From Magnetococcales bacterium (lineage in GTDB: Bacteria; Pseudomonadota; Magnetococcia; Magnetococcales; UBA8363), in contig JADFYU010000023.1 in NCBI GenBank assembly GCA_015232865.1, forward strand, positions 1-45,808: 45,808 bases of DNA. Reading direction: 5' to 3'. The notes beneath the pieces are model-generated. The model worked only from the letters and a program-made list of their open reading frames with translations, did no database searches and had not been told where the DNA came from. The position numbers were made by a program, and so were the translations under genes. Of the stretch, positions 1 to 8,576 are shown in pieces. Numbering within the stretch: position 1 is the first letter of the stretch; each line of letters starts with the position of its first letter.

Positions 1-123
1 CCGATGACCTAAAGCTGCATGCAACTTAATGAGAGCAGAAAAACCGATTGAAAAAACGCCCATTTCTAGAAAACGGTTCGTGTAATCGAACCCAGGATTA
101 TTCCGGGCGCATTCAACCAACAA
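1..123. other. Window edge, no gene recognised
   Basis: No convincing reading frame or RNA gene is visible here. It lies downstream of the broken receiver-domain remnant on the minus strand and may be decayed sequence from the same lost gene. Confidence 0.4.
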
Positions 124-426
124 TCATATGCAAAACTGTTTCGATATTAGCTGGTGAAAATTATCTTCCTTCCGGTTCAACCTAGATGCGATGGTTTTTT
201 CAATGTTCTGCTTCATGGCGTTGGCGGTCAAGGCGATGGTGGGCGTTGGTTGCCTTTCCTGTTCCAGTTCCCAGGCTCGGATCTGTTGGGTGGCCTCGAA
301 TCCGTTCAGTATTGGCATCTGAATATCCATGATGATCACATCGAATGGAAACGCCTTGAACAGTTGTACGGCCTCTTTTGACCCAGGTGGGTAAAAACCC
401 CATTCGGGCTGAATACCAACGGCCAA
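124..426 (-). pseudogene. Receiver-domain remnant of a lost hybrid kinase or response regulator
   Basis: The centre of this frame is clearly a CheY-like receiver domain. It has the phosphoacceptor stretch IIMDIQMPILNGFEA, then QQIRAWE and the conserved ALTANAM segment, in the style of receivers at the end of hybrid histidine kinases. The frame is only about 100 codons and homology fails at both ends. Upstream there is no beta1/acidic-pocket segment. Downstream the expected K-P-F/I switch region is missing and unrelated residues follow the first part of helix 4. The loss of homology at the 3' side falls at the sequence TCTAGGTTGAACC (minus strand, about 174-186), a motif that recurs elsewhere in the window. 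It is most likely a truncated, non-functional gene fragment. A functional mini-receiver is unlikely without the switch lysine. Confidence 0.6.
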
Positions 427-550
427 AAAACGTAGGTCAATGGGGTCAATAGGGAAAAAAATCCATGGCGGTTGAATTCCCGTCCGATTTATGGAGCAGT
501 GGTGGTTGTTCCTCCAGTCCGGTGAACGGGACAGTTCCGCCGCATCGGGG

Positions 551-2434
551 CTAACAAAATTTCATATCAAAACAGAGGACATCCTCTTCCATATAGGCTC
601 GAACGTTCAAGCCGCTGTGGTGAAAGACGGTCTGCATGCCCCGATTTTCCCGCAGGGTCTCGGCGACGAATCCCTGGATACCGTTTTTCTTGGCGATGGC
701 GACCAGATACTTCATCAAAAAACCACCCAAACCCCGACCTTGCCAGTCGTCGCGAATCATGAAGGCAACTTCGGCCTGGTTGGTGCCGGGGTCCAGATAA
801 TAACCGCCGACCGCGACGATTTTTTCGCCATCCGCCTCCGGTATGGTGCCGACAATCACCACATCCCGGCGGTGATCGATATAGATGATGTTTTTGATCT
901 CTTGAAAGGAAAAACGTTTGATGTTGGACATGAACCGCCGGTAAACCGAACGTTCCGACAGAGAGTAGAGCATTCCCTCGATCGAGCGTCGATCGGTGGG
1001 ATGGGCGGGCCGGAAGTTGATCTGGGTTCCATCTTTCAGGGTCATGGTTGTGCACAGATCCCGCGATCCGACCATATGTTTTCCCTCCAAAGAACCCATC
1101 TCAGGTCGAATCAGATGATTTTTGATGGCCTTGGTCAACAGCTTTGCCCGAAAGTCAGGATGGGCGATGCTGATCAGGGACATGGCCCGGTCTTGCAGGG
1201 TTCGTCCGTGTAGATAGGCGATTCCGTACTCGGTGACGATATAATGGATGCTGCCGCGTAGCAGGGCAACGCCACTTCCCGGCGACAATTGGGAGACAAT
1301 CCGGGAGCAGGTGCCGTCATCCGCCGTGGCCGATAGGGCGATGATGGCTTTCCCGCCTTTGGAGTGGGCGGCACCATAGTTGAAATCCACCAGGCCACCG
1401 ATACCGGAGTGAATCTTGGTGCCGATGGAGTCGGCGCAAACCTGTCCGGTCAAGTCAACCTGTAGGCCGCTGTTGATGGCAATCATCTTGGTCTGCTGGC
1501 TGATGGTCACCTTGTTGTTCACATATTCGGTGGGCTGAAATGAAAAAATCGGATTGTCGTGGATGGTGTCGTAGAGCTTTTGGGTTCCGGCGGCCAGACT
1601 GGTGATGATTTTTCCGGTATCCATGGCTTTGCGGCTGCCGTCAACCGCACCGGATTCCAGTAGATCCAAAATGGAATCGGTGATCAGTTCGGTGTGAATT
1701 CCCAGATGTTTTTTGCTCTGGAGAAAAGGCAGCACCGACTGCGGGGCCTGGCCGATTCCGACCTCGATGGTGGAGCCGTCTTCGATGAGAGCGGCGACGT
1801 TGCGACCAATGGTTTTCATTTCTGAGGTTGGTTTGGGCAACCTGTACTCCAGCAGCGGTTCTTCAGCCAGGGTCAGAATATCCAGATCCCAGACGTTCAG
1901 GTGTGAATCCCCCTGGGTACGGGGCATGAATGGGTTGACCTGGGCGATCACCAGTGAAGCGTTTTCGACGGCACTTTTGACGATATCCACCGAAATGCCC
2001 AAACTGACCATGCCTCGCTCATCCGGTGGCGTAACCTGGATCAAGGCGGCATCCAGGGGCAATTGACCCCGAGAAAAGAGCAGGGGAATATCCGACATCA
2101 TGATCGGCGTGTAGTCGGCCCACCCGCCATTGACGGCATCACGGGTGTTGTCGCCGACAAAAAAACTATTGACGGTGAATGTGTTGGAATACTGTTTTTC
2201 GGCGTAAGGGGCCTCTCCGAAGGTAATCAGGTGGACGATTTCAACGCCGGTTAAATGTTTGGCGTCGTTGCATAAAGCCTTGATCAGGGGTTGCGGGGCC
2301 GAGCATCCGGTGCCGATAAAAATCCGGCTGCCGGGTCTGATCTGGCCCAGAGCCTGCTTCGGCGTGGCGATGAGATCGGCATATTTTTCTTTCCAATCGG
2401 CATCATAGCCGAGAAATCCACGGGTTGGGTTCAT
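551..2434 (-). CDS. Acetyl-CoA hydrolase/transferase family protein with C-terminal GNAT domain
   Basis: A 627-residue cytoplasmic protein in two parts. Residues 1 to about 460 form a two-lobed CoA-transferase/hydrolase of the acetyl-CoA hydrolase / 4-hydroxybutyrate CoA-transferase type, with signature stretches INSGLQVDLTGQVCADSIG, SGIGGLVDF and VTEYGIAYLHGR followed by IAHPDFR. This family moves CoA between acyl-CoA and a carboxylate, or hydrolyses it. Residues about 470-627 are a GNAT acetyltransferase with the acetyl-CoA loop QGRGLGGFL, resembling the GNAT of Pat-type protein lysine acetylases. The start overlaps the stop of the upstream acyl-CoA synthetase gene by 4 bases (ATGA), implying translational coupling. 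Substrates cannot be read from sequence. A likely role is acetyl-CoA/acetate balance with acetylation-based control by the fused domain (inference). Confidence 0.85.
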   Translation of the reverse strand: MNPTRGFLGYDADWKEKYADLIATPKQALGQIRPGSRIFIGTGCSAPQPLIKALCNDAKHLTGVEIVHLITFGEAPYAEKQYSNTFTVNSFFVGDNTRDAVNGGWADYTPIMMSDIPLLFSRGQLPLDAALIQVTPPDERGMVSLGISVDIVKSAVENASLVIAQVNPFMPRTQGDSHLNVWDLDILTLAEEPLLEYRLPKPTSEMKTIGRNVAALIEDGSTIEVGIGQAPQSVLPFLQSKKHLGIHTELITDSILDLLESGAVDGSRKAMDTGKIITSLAAGTQKLYDTIHDNPIFSFQPTEYVNNKVTISQQTKMIAINSGLQVDLTGQVCADSIGTKIHSGIGGLVDFNYGAAHSKGGKAIIALSATADDGTCSRIVSQLSPGSGVALLRGSIHYIVTEYGIAYLHGRTLQDRAMSLISIAHPDFRAKLLTKAIKNHLIRPEMGSLEGKHMVGSRDLCTTMTLKDGTQINFRPAHPTDRRSIEGMLYSLSERSVYRRFMSNIKRFSFQEIKNIIYIDHRRDVVIVGTIPEADGEKIVAVGGYYLDPGTNQAEVAFMIRDDWQGRGLGGFLMKYLVAIAKKNGIQGFVAETLRENRGMQTVFHHSGLNVRAYMEEDVLCFDMKFC

Positions 2435-4659
2435 GAGGGTTCCGTCGGTTCAGTCAAAGTAAAATGGGCGTCGATTGCAAAGGGAATGGTACCGGCTCCG
2501 CCGACGATCAGGGGATTGATGAGAATCTCTGAGATAAGCGGAAATTCGGTTGCCAATTGGCTGATACGTTGCAGACTTTCGGCAATGGAGAGCAGGTCGA
2601 TCTGGTTGATTCCCCGGTTTTTCGAGAGCAGGGAAAAGGCTCGGGTGCTTTTTAACATCTGCAACGCTTCGTCGGCCGTGATGGGGGCCAGATGAAAGCT
2701 GACATCCCGCATCACTTCGACGGAAAAACCGCCCAAACCGAACATCAGCATGGGACCAAAATGGGGGTCACGATTCATGCCGATCACCACCTCTTGTCCC
2801 TGGGGAGGCATTTTTTCAATATAGATTCCATCCAGACGACCATTCGGAAGGGTCTGTTTGAATCGGAAGGTCATCAGGTCGAAGGTGTCCCGGACCCCTT
2901 CCACATCGATGATTTGGTGGCGACTGCTGTCCGAAGAGGATTTGGGGGTGATATCCGGGGAGGAGAGGTGCATGGAAACGGGAAAACCCAGGCGTCGGGA
3001 TATTTCAATGGCCTCATCAACCCGTGTGGTCAATTTTCCTTCGGGAATGGTAAAGCCATACGCGCTTAAAATCTCCTTGGCCCGCAGCCCCATGATCTGA
3101 AACCGTCGGGTTCGCAGTCGGCGGGAGATGATGCGCTCCACCCGACGCTGATTGACCAAAAACCGGGTGACGATTCGAGGCGGTCTGGAGAGCCACTCGG
3201 CATAGCGTCTCATGGCGGCCAGAGTCGAGATGGCTCGCTCTGGAGATTGATGATTGGGAATGCGGACCCGATTGAGGATGTCATAACTATCGGCAATTCG
3301 GATGCCGCCCATAAAGGAGGCGAGGACCGGTTTGCGGGGGTTGACGTGCCCGGCGAGCAGTCGGGCGGTCCGGGCCGGGTCGGTCATGGCCAGGGGGCTT
3401 AAAATAACCAATACCGCGTCGGTTTCACGATCGGCCAGAATGATCTCCAGGGCGGTGGAATAGTCCTCGGCACTGGCGTTTTCTTGCAGGTTGACCGCCA
3501 GCCCGATTCGAACATCCTTGGGTAGGCTGGATTGAAGTTTTTCAAAGGTATCATCGGTAAAGCGGGCCGCCCGCAAACCGTTTGTATCCAAGGCGTCCAG
3601 AGCCATGATGCCCGGCCCGTCCGCATTGGTGATCAATCCGACCCGATCCCCTTGAGCCAGTGGAAGTTGGCTGAAGGCGTTGGCATAATCCAGCAGGGTT
3701 TCATAGTTTTCGGCGTGGATGACCCCCGATCGCTTAAAGGCGGCACCGTAAGCGGTCGCCTTTCCTGAAACCCGCCCGGTATGCAGGTAGACCGCTTTGG
3801 CTCCCGGAACGCTGTTGCCCACTTTTTGCACGATGACCGGTTTTCGGGTGGCGGCCTCTTCTGCGGCCCGAATAAAGGCGTCGCCATCGTTGATGCTCTC
3901 CAGATAACAGATGATCACCCGGGTCTCGTCATCTCGGGCCAGATATTTCAGACAATCAATCTCGTTCAAGTCGGCCTTGTTGCCGATGCTGAGCATTTTG
4001 GCCAGGCCCAGATGCCGGGACGACATCCAATCCAACAGCGAGGCACAGAGGGCGCCCGATTGAGAAATAAGGGATAGACCACCGGCTGTGGGCAGGGTTT
4101 TGGCAAAGGCGGCGTTCATCTTGTGAGCCGAGTTGATCACCCCCAGGCAGTTGGGACCGACCACGCGGGCCTGGCGTTTTTGGCATAATTCAACAATCTC
4201 CTGCTGGACTCTGGCTCCAGACTCATTGGCCTCTTGATAACCGCTGGGGATGAGAATCAAGGCTTTGGCGCCAGCCCGCAACGCATCTTTGACCGACTGG
4301 ACCGCCTCGGGAGCCTGAGAGATGATAATGGCCAGATCAGTCTGTTTTTTACTCTCTTTGAGAGTTGGATGGCATTTGATCTTCAGCGGAAAAACGGCCC
4401 TATCCCTGTTGTTGTCTGGCAAATCGGTGACAAAAGTGTTCCCGGATTCACCGAGGGAATCGATGGGTTGTGCCGGGGGGGGGGCTTCAACTGCCGTTTC
4501 TGGTATGACAAAATAGTCGGAAAAAGTGCTGATGGGCAGCACCTCACCCGCATAGCCACCCTCAATCAGGTTGGTCAGTATTTCAAACCAAACGGCCTCC
4601 AAATGTTCAGTCGTGACGATAACGGCAATGGATTTTGGCGTCAGCAGTGCTTCTAACAT
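2431..4659 (-). CDS. ADP-forming acyl-CoA synthetase-like protein (CoA-binding, ligase and ATP-grasp domains)
   Basis: About 742 residues from ATG at 4659; an in-frame TTG two codons upstream is possible. Domain order is that of NDP-forming acetyl-CoA synthetase/Pat proteins: N-terminal CoA-binding Rossmann domain (about 1-180, with VVGPNCLGVIN), succinyl-CoA-ligase-like domain (SQSGAL; LHTGRVSG, where the His matches the phosphohistidine loop) and C-terminal ATP-grasp (about 520-742, with GMNRDPHFGPMLMFGLGG). It lacks the GNAT domain usual at the C-terminus of Pat-type proteins; that domain sits on the downstream gene. Several conserved positions are altered. The glycine of the first Rossmann turn is missing (AVIVTTE), the usual DxxHKxDxGG loop reads DITPKSSSD, and the D-I-N-P metal site reads L-I-N-P. 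Catalysis may be weakened or the protein may act as a sensor or partner. Confidence 0.8.
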   Translation of the reverse strand: MLEALLTPKSIAVIVTTEHLEAVWFEILTNLIEGGYAGEVLPISTFSDYFVIPETAVEAPPPAQPIDSLGESGNTFVTDLPDNNRDRAVFPLKIKCHPTLKESKKQTDLAIIISQAPEAVQSVKDALRAGAKALILIPSGYQEANESGARVQQEIVELCQKRQARVVGPNCLGVINSAHKMNAAFAKTLPTAGGLSLISQSGALCASLLDWMSSRHLGLAKMLSIGNKADLNEIDCLKYLARDDETRVIICYLESINDGDAFIRAAEEAATRKPVIVQKVGNSVPGAKAVYLHTGRVSGKATAYGAAFKRSGVIHAENYETLLDYANAFSQLPLAQGDRVGLITNADGPGIMALDALDTNGLRAARFTDDTFEKLQSSLPKDVRIGLAVNLQENASAEDYSTALEIILADRETDAVLVILSPLAMTDPARTARLLAGHVNPRKPVLASFMGGIRIADSYDILNRVRIPNHQSPERAISTLAAMRRYAEWLSRPPRIVTRFLVNQRRVERIISRRLRTRRFQIMGLRAKEILSAYGFTIPEGKLTTRVDEAIEISRRLGFPVSMHLSSPDITPKSSSDSSRHQIIDVEGVRDTFDLMTFRFKQTLPNGRLDGIYIEKMPPQGQEVVIGMNRDPHFGPMLMFGLGGFSVEVMRDVSFHLAPITADEALQMLKSTRAFSLLSKNRGINQIDLLSIAESLQRISQLATEFPLISEILINPLIVGGAGTIPFAIDAHFTLTEPTEPS

Positions 4660-5025
4660 GGTCAATTTTGGCCAAGACGAGGTTGAAATAGGCGGGAAAA
4701 ACCCTATATATGACTGCTGATCAGAATATCAACTGCCTTTGGTATTATCAAGCTTGATGGCCGGAGCTGATTTTTTTATGGTCATTTTTGTCTGATAGTT
4801 GGTGTGAAAGTTGCTTTATTTTCTGGTATCCAGGGCAAAAAAAGGATTTTGGAGAAAAAAATTCCCCGCTCCTCTGGCCAGGCGCGTGCCGCCAACCACC
4901 GTTACCAGGTTAAAACAACTTGATCGAGTCATCATGGGTTTGAACTTTTCTACAATCCTCTCCGACGGCCTGAAAGCTGTTGAGGTTTTCCGGTCATTCT
5001 CAGACGGCAGGATGGGGAGGTGGGT
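4660..5025. promoter_or_regulatory. Divergent intergenic region between the CoA module and the collagen-like gene
   Basis: About 365 bases with no credible gene. It should hold promoters for both divergent units. T-rich stretches lie around 4745-4835, but no convincing -35/-10 pair stands out. A strong ribosome binding site, GGGGAGG at 5014-5020, lies five bases before the ATG at 5026. Confidence 0.4.
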
Positions 5026-7092
5026 ATGATCTTGTCCAAATTTCGTGGGCCGTTGATTGTCGCCCTCATTACCCTGCTCAACAGCGCCATGCTGGTCTTT
5101 TTCATCTCCACTCGGGATCATCAGGAGACCCTGGAACATCTGGAGCGACAAACGGCCCAAATTCATTTTTTGTTGGGTGCTTCGACAACCCTGATCAAAA
5201 ATCAACGGAGTCAATCCATCCAAGGTTTGGATTTGAACCTGGATCGTCTGACTACACCATACATCATTCATAAAATAAGAGATATTTCTTATCAAAATGG
5301 TTTGGACGGGTTGCAGGTCGGCTATCTCTCCAATCAGGGTGACGGAGCATCTTCCGGTTTGAATACGGAGTTGGATGCCGAGGCATTACGATTTTTTAAT
5401 GAAAACCCTCAAGCGACGGTGTTGCAAAAACAGGGGGTGGATGAGGAAAACGGGCATCAATACCATTTTTTCCGACCCGTTCATCAGACCATCACCATCG
5501 ATTTGAACCAGACCGGTAGCCAATCTTTGCTGGGCTTGACCCGAATATCCATTCCGGCCTCAACGGTGTCATCGTTGAGTCGATTGAGTCAGGATATGGA
5601 GATCGCCCTGTTTATCCTGCCTCTGCTGCTGGTCAACTGGCTGATCTATTATTTGGTCATGCAGGGGGTTGGTAAAGGCTATCACCCGCTGTCCGACGCC
5701 ATGTCTTTGGTTACGTCTGGGAAATACGGCCACCAAATCCGTACCGATAACCGATATTTCGAGTGGCTATTTGATGTGTTCAACAGCATGAGTTATGCCC
5801 TCTACTGCAAGGAGGTTCATTGGGAAAAGGAAAAACTCCAGTTGGCAGTCATGGGCAACGAACTGGAAACGCAGCAACAGGGCGTAGAAAAAACGGATCA
5901 ACTGGCCAGCCTGGAGTTGGCGCTGAATGAGCTGATCAGTCGAAATATCATCGATCCGATTTATGTGGTTGACGAAAAAATCAGCCGTCTTGAGCAGGAA
6001 ATCCGGGCTTTGTCTGCCGCACAACTCATGGGTCCGCCCGGTCCGAAAGGGGAGCCGGGGGAGCCGGGTCCGGTCGGTCCGATGGGGGAGCCGGGGGAGC
6101 CGGGTCCGGTCGGTCCGATGGGGGAGCCGGGTCCGGTCGGTCCGATGGGGGAGCCGGGTCCGGTCGGTCCGATGGGGGAAAAGGGGGAACTGGGCGAAAA
6201 AGGGGAGCGTGGCGAGACCGGTTTGATGGGGCCATGTGGCCCGATGGGGTGTCCAGGATTGGAAGGACCGCCCGGTGCAGTCGGTGATCCGGGTCCGGCC
6301 GGTGAAGTAGGTGTCAAAGGTGATCCGGGCGAACCCGGTCAACCGGGTTTGAGGGGTGAAAAGGGCGATCCCGGCCCGATGGGTGAGGTCGGTCCTCAAG
6401 GAGAAAAGGGAGAGATCGGGGAACCTGGTCCGATGGGAGAGGTTGGCCCTCAAGGGGAGCCGGGCGAACGTGGGGAACCGGGGCCACAAGGGATACCGGG
6501 CGAACCGGGACCAATGGGTTCGGACGGAAAGCCGGGCGAACGTGGGGAACCGGGACCACAAGGGATACCGGGCGAACCGGGAGCAAAAGGGGATCCGGGT
6601 CTGCCAGGGGAAGAGGGGCCGGAGGGTCCAAAAGGAGATCCGGGCGAGATGGGGCCTCCGGGCGAACCGGGAACAAAAGGGGATCCGGGTCTGCCAGGGG
6701 AAGAGGGGCCGAGGGGTCCGAAAGGCGATCCGGGCGAGATGGGGCCTTCGGGTGAACCGGGAGCGAAAGGGGATCCGGGTGAACGCGGCGAGCCGGGGCC
6801 AGCCGGTCGGGGGTTGCCGGGACGCGATGGCAGCATGGGGCCGGAAGGTCCGCCCGGTGCGCCGGGACGACGGGGTGAGCCGGGTCCGAAAGGCGATCCA
6901 GGTGAGAGAGGGGCGCAAGGAGAGAAGGGTGAACAAGGCGAACCGGGCGGTCTGTCGGAGAAACAGCCGTATCAGCCGGTATCAACCCGATCCCTGCGTA
7001 CCATGCGCCGACAATCAGCACCCAGAGGCGTATCTGAACAGGAGGAAAAAAAGAGAACGTCACCCAATCTGGGTGTCAAACTGGTCGTCTGA
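5026..7092 (+). CDS. Membrane protein with long collagen-like Gly-X-Y repeat domain
   Basis: About 688 residues from ATG 5026, chosen over GTG 5020 because GGGGAGG ends at 5020. Order: short basic N-terminus; helix 1 (about 8-30); an extracytoplasmic domain (about 31-190), loosely like Tll0287/DUF3365 sensor domains but without a CxxCH haem site; helix 2 (about 193-212); a HAMP-sized segment; a coiled-coil-prone stretch (about 265-330); then about 102 Gly-X-Y triplets (nt 6031-6948), rich in GEP, GPM, GDP and GPK. There is one phase break (GPA-GR-GLP) and a Cys pair in GPC-GPM-GCP. The C-tail of about 47 residues is basic. With N-in topology and two helices the collagen part would be cytoplasmic, which is unusual. 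A role as a trimeric rod, scaffold or sensor stalk is inference. It stands alone in transcription. Confidence 0.85.
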   Translation: MILSKFRGPLIVALITLLNSAMLVFFISTRDHQETLEHLERQTAQIHFLLGASTTLIKNQRSQSIQGLDLNLDRLTTPYIIHKIRDISYQNGLDGLQVGYLSNQGDGASSGLNTELDAEALRFFNENPQATVLQKQGVDEENGHQYHFFRPVHQTITIDLNQTGSQSLLGLTRISIPASTVSSLSRLSQDMEIALFILPLLLVNWLIYYLVMQGVGKGYHPLSDAMSLVTSGKYGHQIRTDNRYFEWLFDVFNSMSYALYCKEVHWEKEKLQLAVMGNELETQQQGVEKTDQLASLELALNELISRNIIDPIYVVDEKISRLEQEIRALSAAQLMGPPGPKGEPGEPGPVGPMGEPGEPGPVGPMGEPGPVGPMGEPGPVGPMGEKGELGEKGERGETGLMGPCGPMGCPGLEGPPGAVGDPGPAGEVGVKGDPGEPGQPGLRGEKGDPGPMGEVGPQGEKGEIGEPGPMGEVGPQGEPGERGEPGPQGIPGEPGPMGSDGKPGERGEPGPQGIPGEPGAKGDPGLPGEEGPEGPKGDPGEMGPPGEPGTKGDPGLPGEEGPRGPKGDPGEMGPSGEPGAKGDPGERGEPGPAGRGLPGRDGSMGPEGPPGAPGRRGEPGPKGDPGERGAQGEKGEQGEPGGLSEKQPYQPVSTRSLRTMRRQSAPRGVSEQEEKKRTSPNLGVKLVV
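6049..6174 (+). repeat. In-frame 36-bp and 27-bp tandem repeats in the collagen-coding segment
   Basis: Two identical 36-bp units (6049-6084, 6085-6120) encode [12 protein letters not shown]. Two identical 27-bp units follow (6121-6147, 6148-6174) and encode GEPGPVGPM. The DNA identity is exact, so these are recent tandem duplications, all multiples of 9 bp, which keeps the triplet phase. Confidence 0.9.
6571..6750 (+). repeat. Two near-identical 90-bp direct repeats in the collagen-coding segment
   Basis: Units 6571-6660 and 6661-6750 differ at only a few positions and each encodes ten Gly-X-Y triplets. The length of this domain has clearly been expanding by 9-bp multiples. Confidence 0.85.
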
Positions 7093-7101
7093 TTCGGATG
7101 C

Positions 7102-7271
7102 GTTGAACCCAGATTTTCCATTAGCGGCGCGCCCTCGCTTGATCTTTGAATCCACAGGGTATTTTTCTCGCTCGGCGATAGGCGCCCGCTATCCCGCTCC
7201 CTCGAAAAGTCCCCTGTGAATCCAAATCTCTGCGCGATCATCGTGCCGCTAATGGAAAATCTGGCTTGAAC
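7102..7271. repeat. 170-bp nested palindrome, candidate MITE or REP-like element
   Basis: Outer arms 7102-7128 and 7245-7271 match as inverted repeats at 25 of 27 positions, with a perfect 20-base core CCAGATTTTCCATTAGCGGC at 7109-7128. Inner arms (about 7145-7159 and 7211-7225) pair at 13 of 15 positions, the two exceptions being G-T wobbles in the RNA. An apical GATAG/CTATC stem lies within the centre. The hexamer TTGAAC is found just outside both 20-base arms (7103-7108 and 7266-7271), like a target-site duplication. It sits between the 3' ends of two convergent genes and carries no open frame. It could also act as a transcriptional barrier. Confidence 0.65.
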
Positions 7272-7306
7272 CTAGAAACGGCAGTTGTCGGGCAAAAATC
7301 CAATCT

Positions 7307-7927
7307 TTACGGAGTCAGGCTGAGGGCGTTGATCTGAAGATCGATCTGGCCGTCGGGGTGGGTGGCGGTCCGATAGCTCAGGCTTTGCCAGAGCAGGGGA
7401 AGGTCGGCTTGCTCGATCCGCTTTAAATAGTGCCAGGTCTGGGCATAGGTTCCGGTCAACTGTATATGCCATTGATGTTGAACCAGGCGCGGGGGCTTCT
7501 CCCCTTTCGGTGGATCGATGATTACCGTCGTCGTCGAATTTTTCTGATGGAGAGCGGTGAACTGTAGGGGGCCTCTGAGCGTCAGGAGTGCGGTTTGTAT
7601 CGCTTGCCGTTGATCGGCTCGGGTTAAATAAATGCCTGTTTCCCTCAAAGCTTGATTCAGTTGTTGCTCTCGTTGCGACTCGATTGCCTGGTTTGCACCG
7701 GGATCGACTGCGCCAGTCGGTTGGGCGGTCAGCTTGAGATTTCTCAATTGGGTCATCCGCTTTTCCACCGCCCGTTTTTTTTGCTCGATCTGCTGCCATT
7801 CGTTTATGAATGGCTCATAAAACCACCGCTGCCATCCCAGTAGCGTGAGAAGAATGGTTCCAGCCAACAGAAGAATCCGCAGGCGAAGCGGCCCCGTCCC
7901 ATGCCGTTGTTTGGCTGGCGGGCTCAT
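7307..7927 (-). CDS. mshJ: MshJ/PilO-like pilus assembly protein
   Basis: 206 residues: a basic cytoplasmic N-terminus (about 1-15), one membrane helix (about 17-35), a coiled coil with many Gln, Glu and Arg (about 40-80) and a small periplasmic domain. Size, topology and position after a PilN-like and a PilM/MshI-like gene match MshJ/PilO, which forms the inner-membrane alignment complex of MSHA or type IV pili. An AAGGA-type ribosome binding site precedes the ATG. It is the last gene of a three-gene minus-strand unit that ends at the nested palindrome. Sequence conservation in this family is low, so the call rests mainly on architecture and neighbours. Confidence 0.6.
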   Translation of the reverse strand: MSPPAKQRHGTGPLRLRILLLAGTILLTLLGWQRWFYEPFINEWQQIEQKKRAVEKRMTQLRNLKLTAQPTGAVDPGANQAIESQREQQLNQALRETGIYLTRADQRQAIQTALLTLRGPLQFTALHQKNSTTTVIIDPPKGEKPPRLVQHQWHIQLTGTYAQTWHYLKRIEQADLPLLWQSLSYRTATHPDGQIDLQINALSLTP

Positions 7928-7961
7928 GACCGCATCCTTGAATTTACAGGGTAAAAAACCA

Positions 7962-8576
7962 TTATTCCGGCACCGTCGAAAGTTGAAAGGACAAAAGTCC
8001 TGTCGAGTCGATGGCTGCGGAGGTGGTCGCTGTGTTGTTTCGCTCGACCCGGTTCAGGATAAAAGGGGGATGGTCGGGGCTGAATTGACGGTTGAGTTTA
8101 TTCAGATAGTCGGGAATGATCTCTGGGGATTGGGTCACCCCCTCAAGGGTCCAGCGGAGATCCAGGTTGTTCAGGGTGAGAGTGGTCAGCCAGATTCCAG
8201 GGGTCTGGGCCTGAGCCATCTTGCGTAGGGCCTCCGAAAAAGGCTCGGTCTGCTGCCGAATCTCAGCGATGTCCTGATTCAACAAGGCGTTTTTGATGGT
8301 GAATTGACCTCTTGGCTTATTCGCCATCTTGTCTGGAACCGGCGGGGCTGGCTCGGGATCTTTTCCGCCATGGATCTGCTGCAACAGATCCTGTTCCTGC
8401 CGGAGCAGTTCGTTGAGGGACAGCCGCTGCGATTCCATACGTTGGAGACCAAGCAGAGAGAGCAGAGTCAAAATCAGACCCAGGCCCGCTCCGATTCCGG
8501 CCATTTTGCCGTAGGACAGAGGTGGGCGAACCGGTAAAAAATGTGGACGGAGAAAATTGACCTGTTGCTCTACCAT
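7962..8576 (-). CDS. PilN-like fimbrial assembly protein of the MSHA system
   Basis: 204 residues. The N-terminus MVEQQVNFLRP is the PilN-type signature (a short segment with a V/I-N-F/L-L core that binds the PilM-like partner). A membrane helix follows (about 28-46), then a coiled coil (about 47-75) and a periplasmic alpha/beta domain. In MSHA operons this function belongs to the second half of MshI or to MshK/MshI2. The start overlaps the upstream mshI-like stop by 7 bases (ATGGTAG), so the two are translationally coupled. It likely bridges the cytoplasmic actin-like MshI and the periplasmic MshJ. Confidence 0.65.
   Translation of the reverse strand: MVEQQVNFLRPHFLPVRPPLSYGKMAGIGAGLGLILTLLSLLGLQRMESQRLSLNELLRQEQDLLQQIHGGKDPEPAPPVPDKMANKPRGQFTIKNALLNQDIAEIRQQTEPFSEALRKMAQAQTPGIWLTTLTLNNLDLRWTLEGVTQSPEIIPDYLNKLNRQFSPDHPPFILNRVERNNTATTSAAIDSTGLLSFQLSTVPE

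Noticed and set aside
491..1213. 240-codon plus-strand frame
   Set aside because: It lies opposite the well-supported GNAT part of the CoA transferase gene and has no recognisable domain.
6049..6750. CRISPR-like regular repeats
   Set aside because: The repeats are contiguous, in frame and code for Gly-X-Y; there are no unique spacers.
5767..6936. 389-codon frame antisense to the collagen-coding region
   Set aside because: It is a shadow of the GC-rich triplet repeat, low complexity (Pro/Arg/Thr), with no ribosome binding site and no homology.
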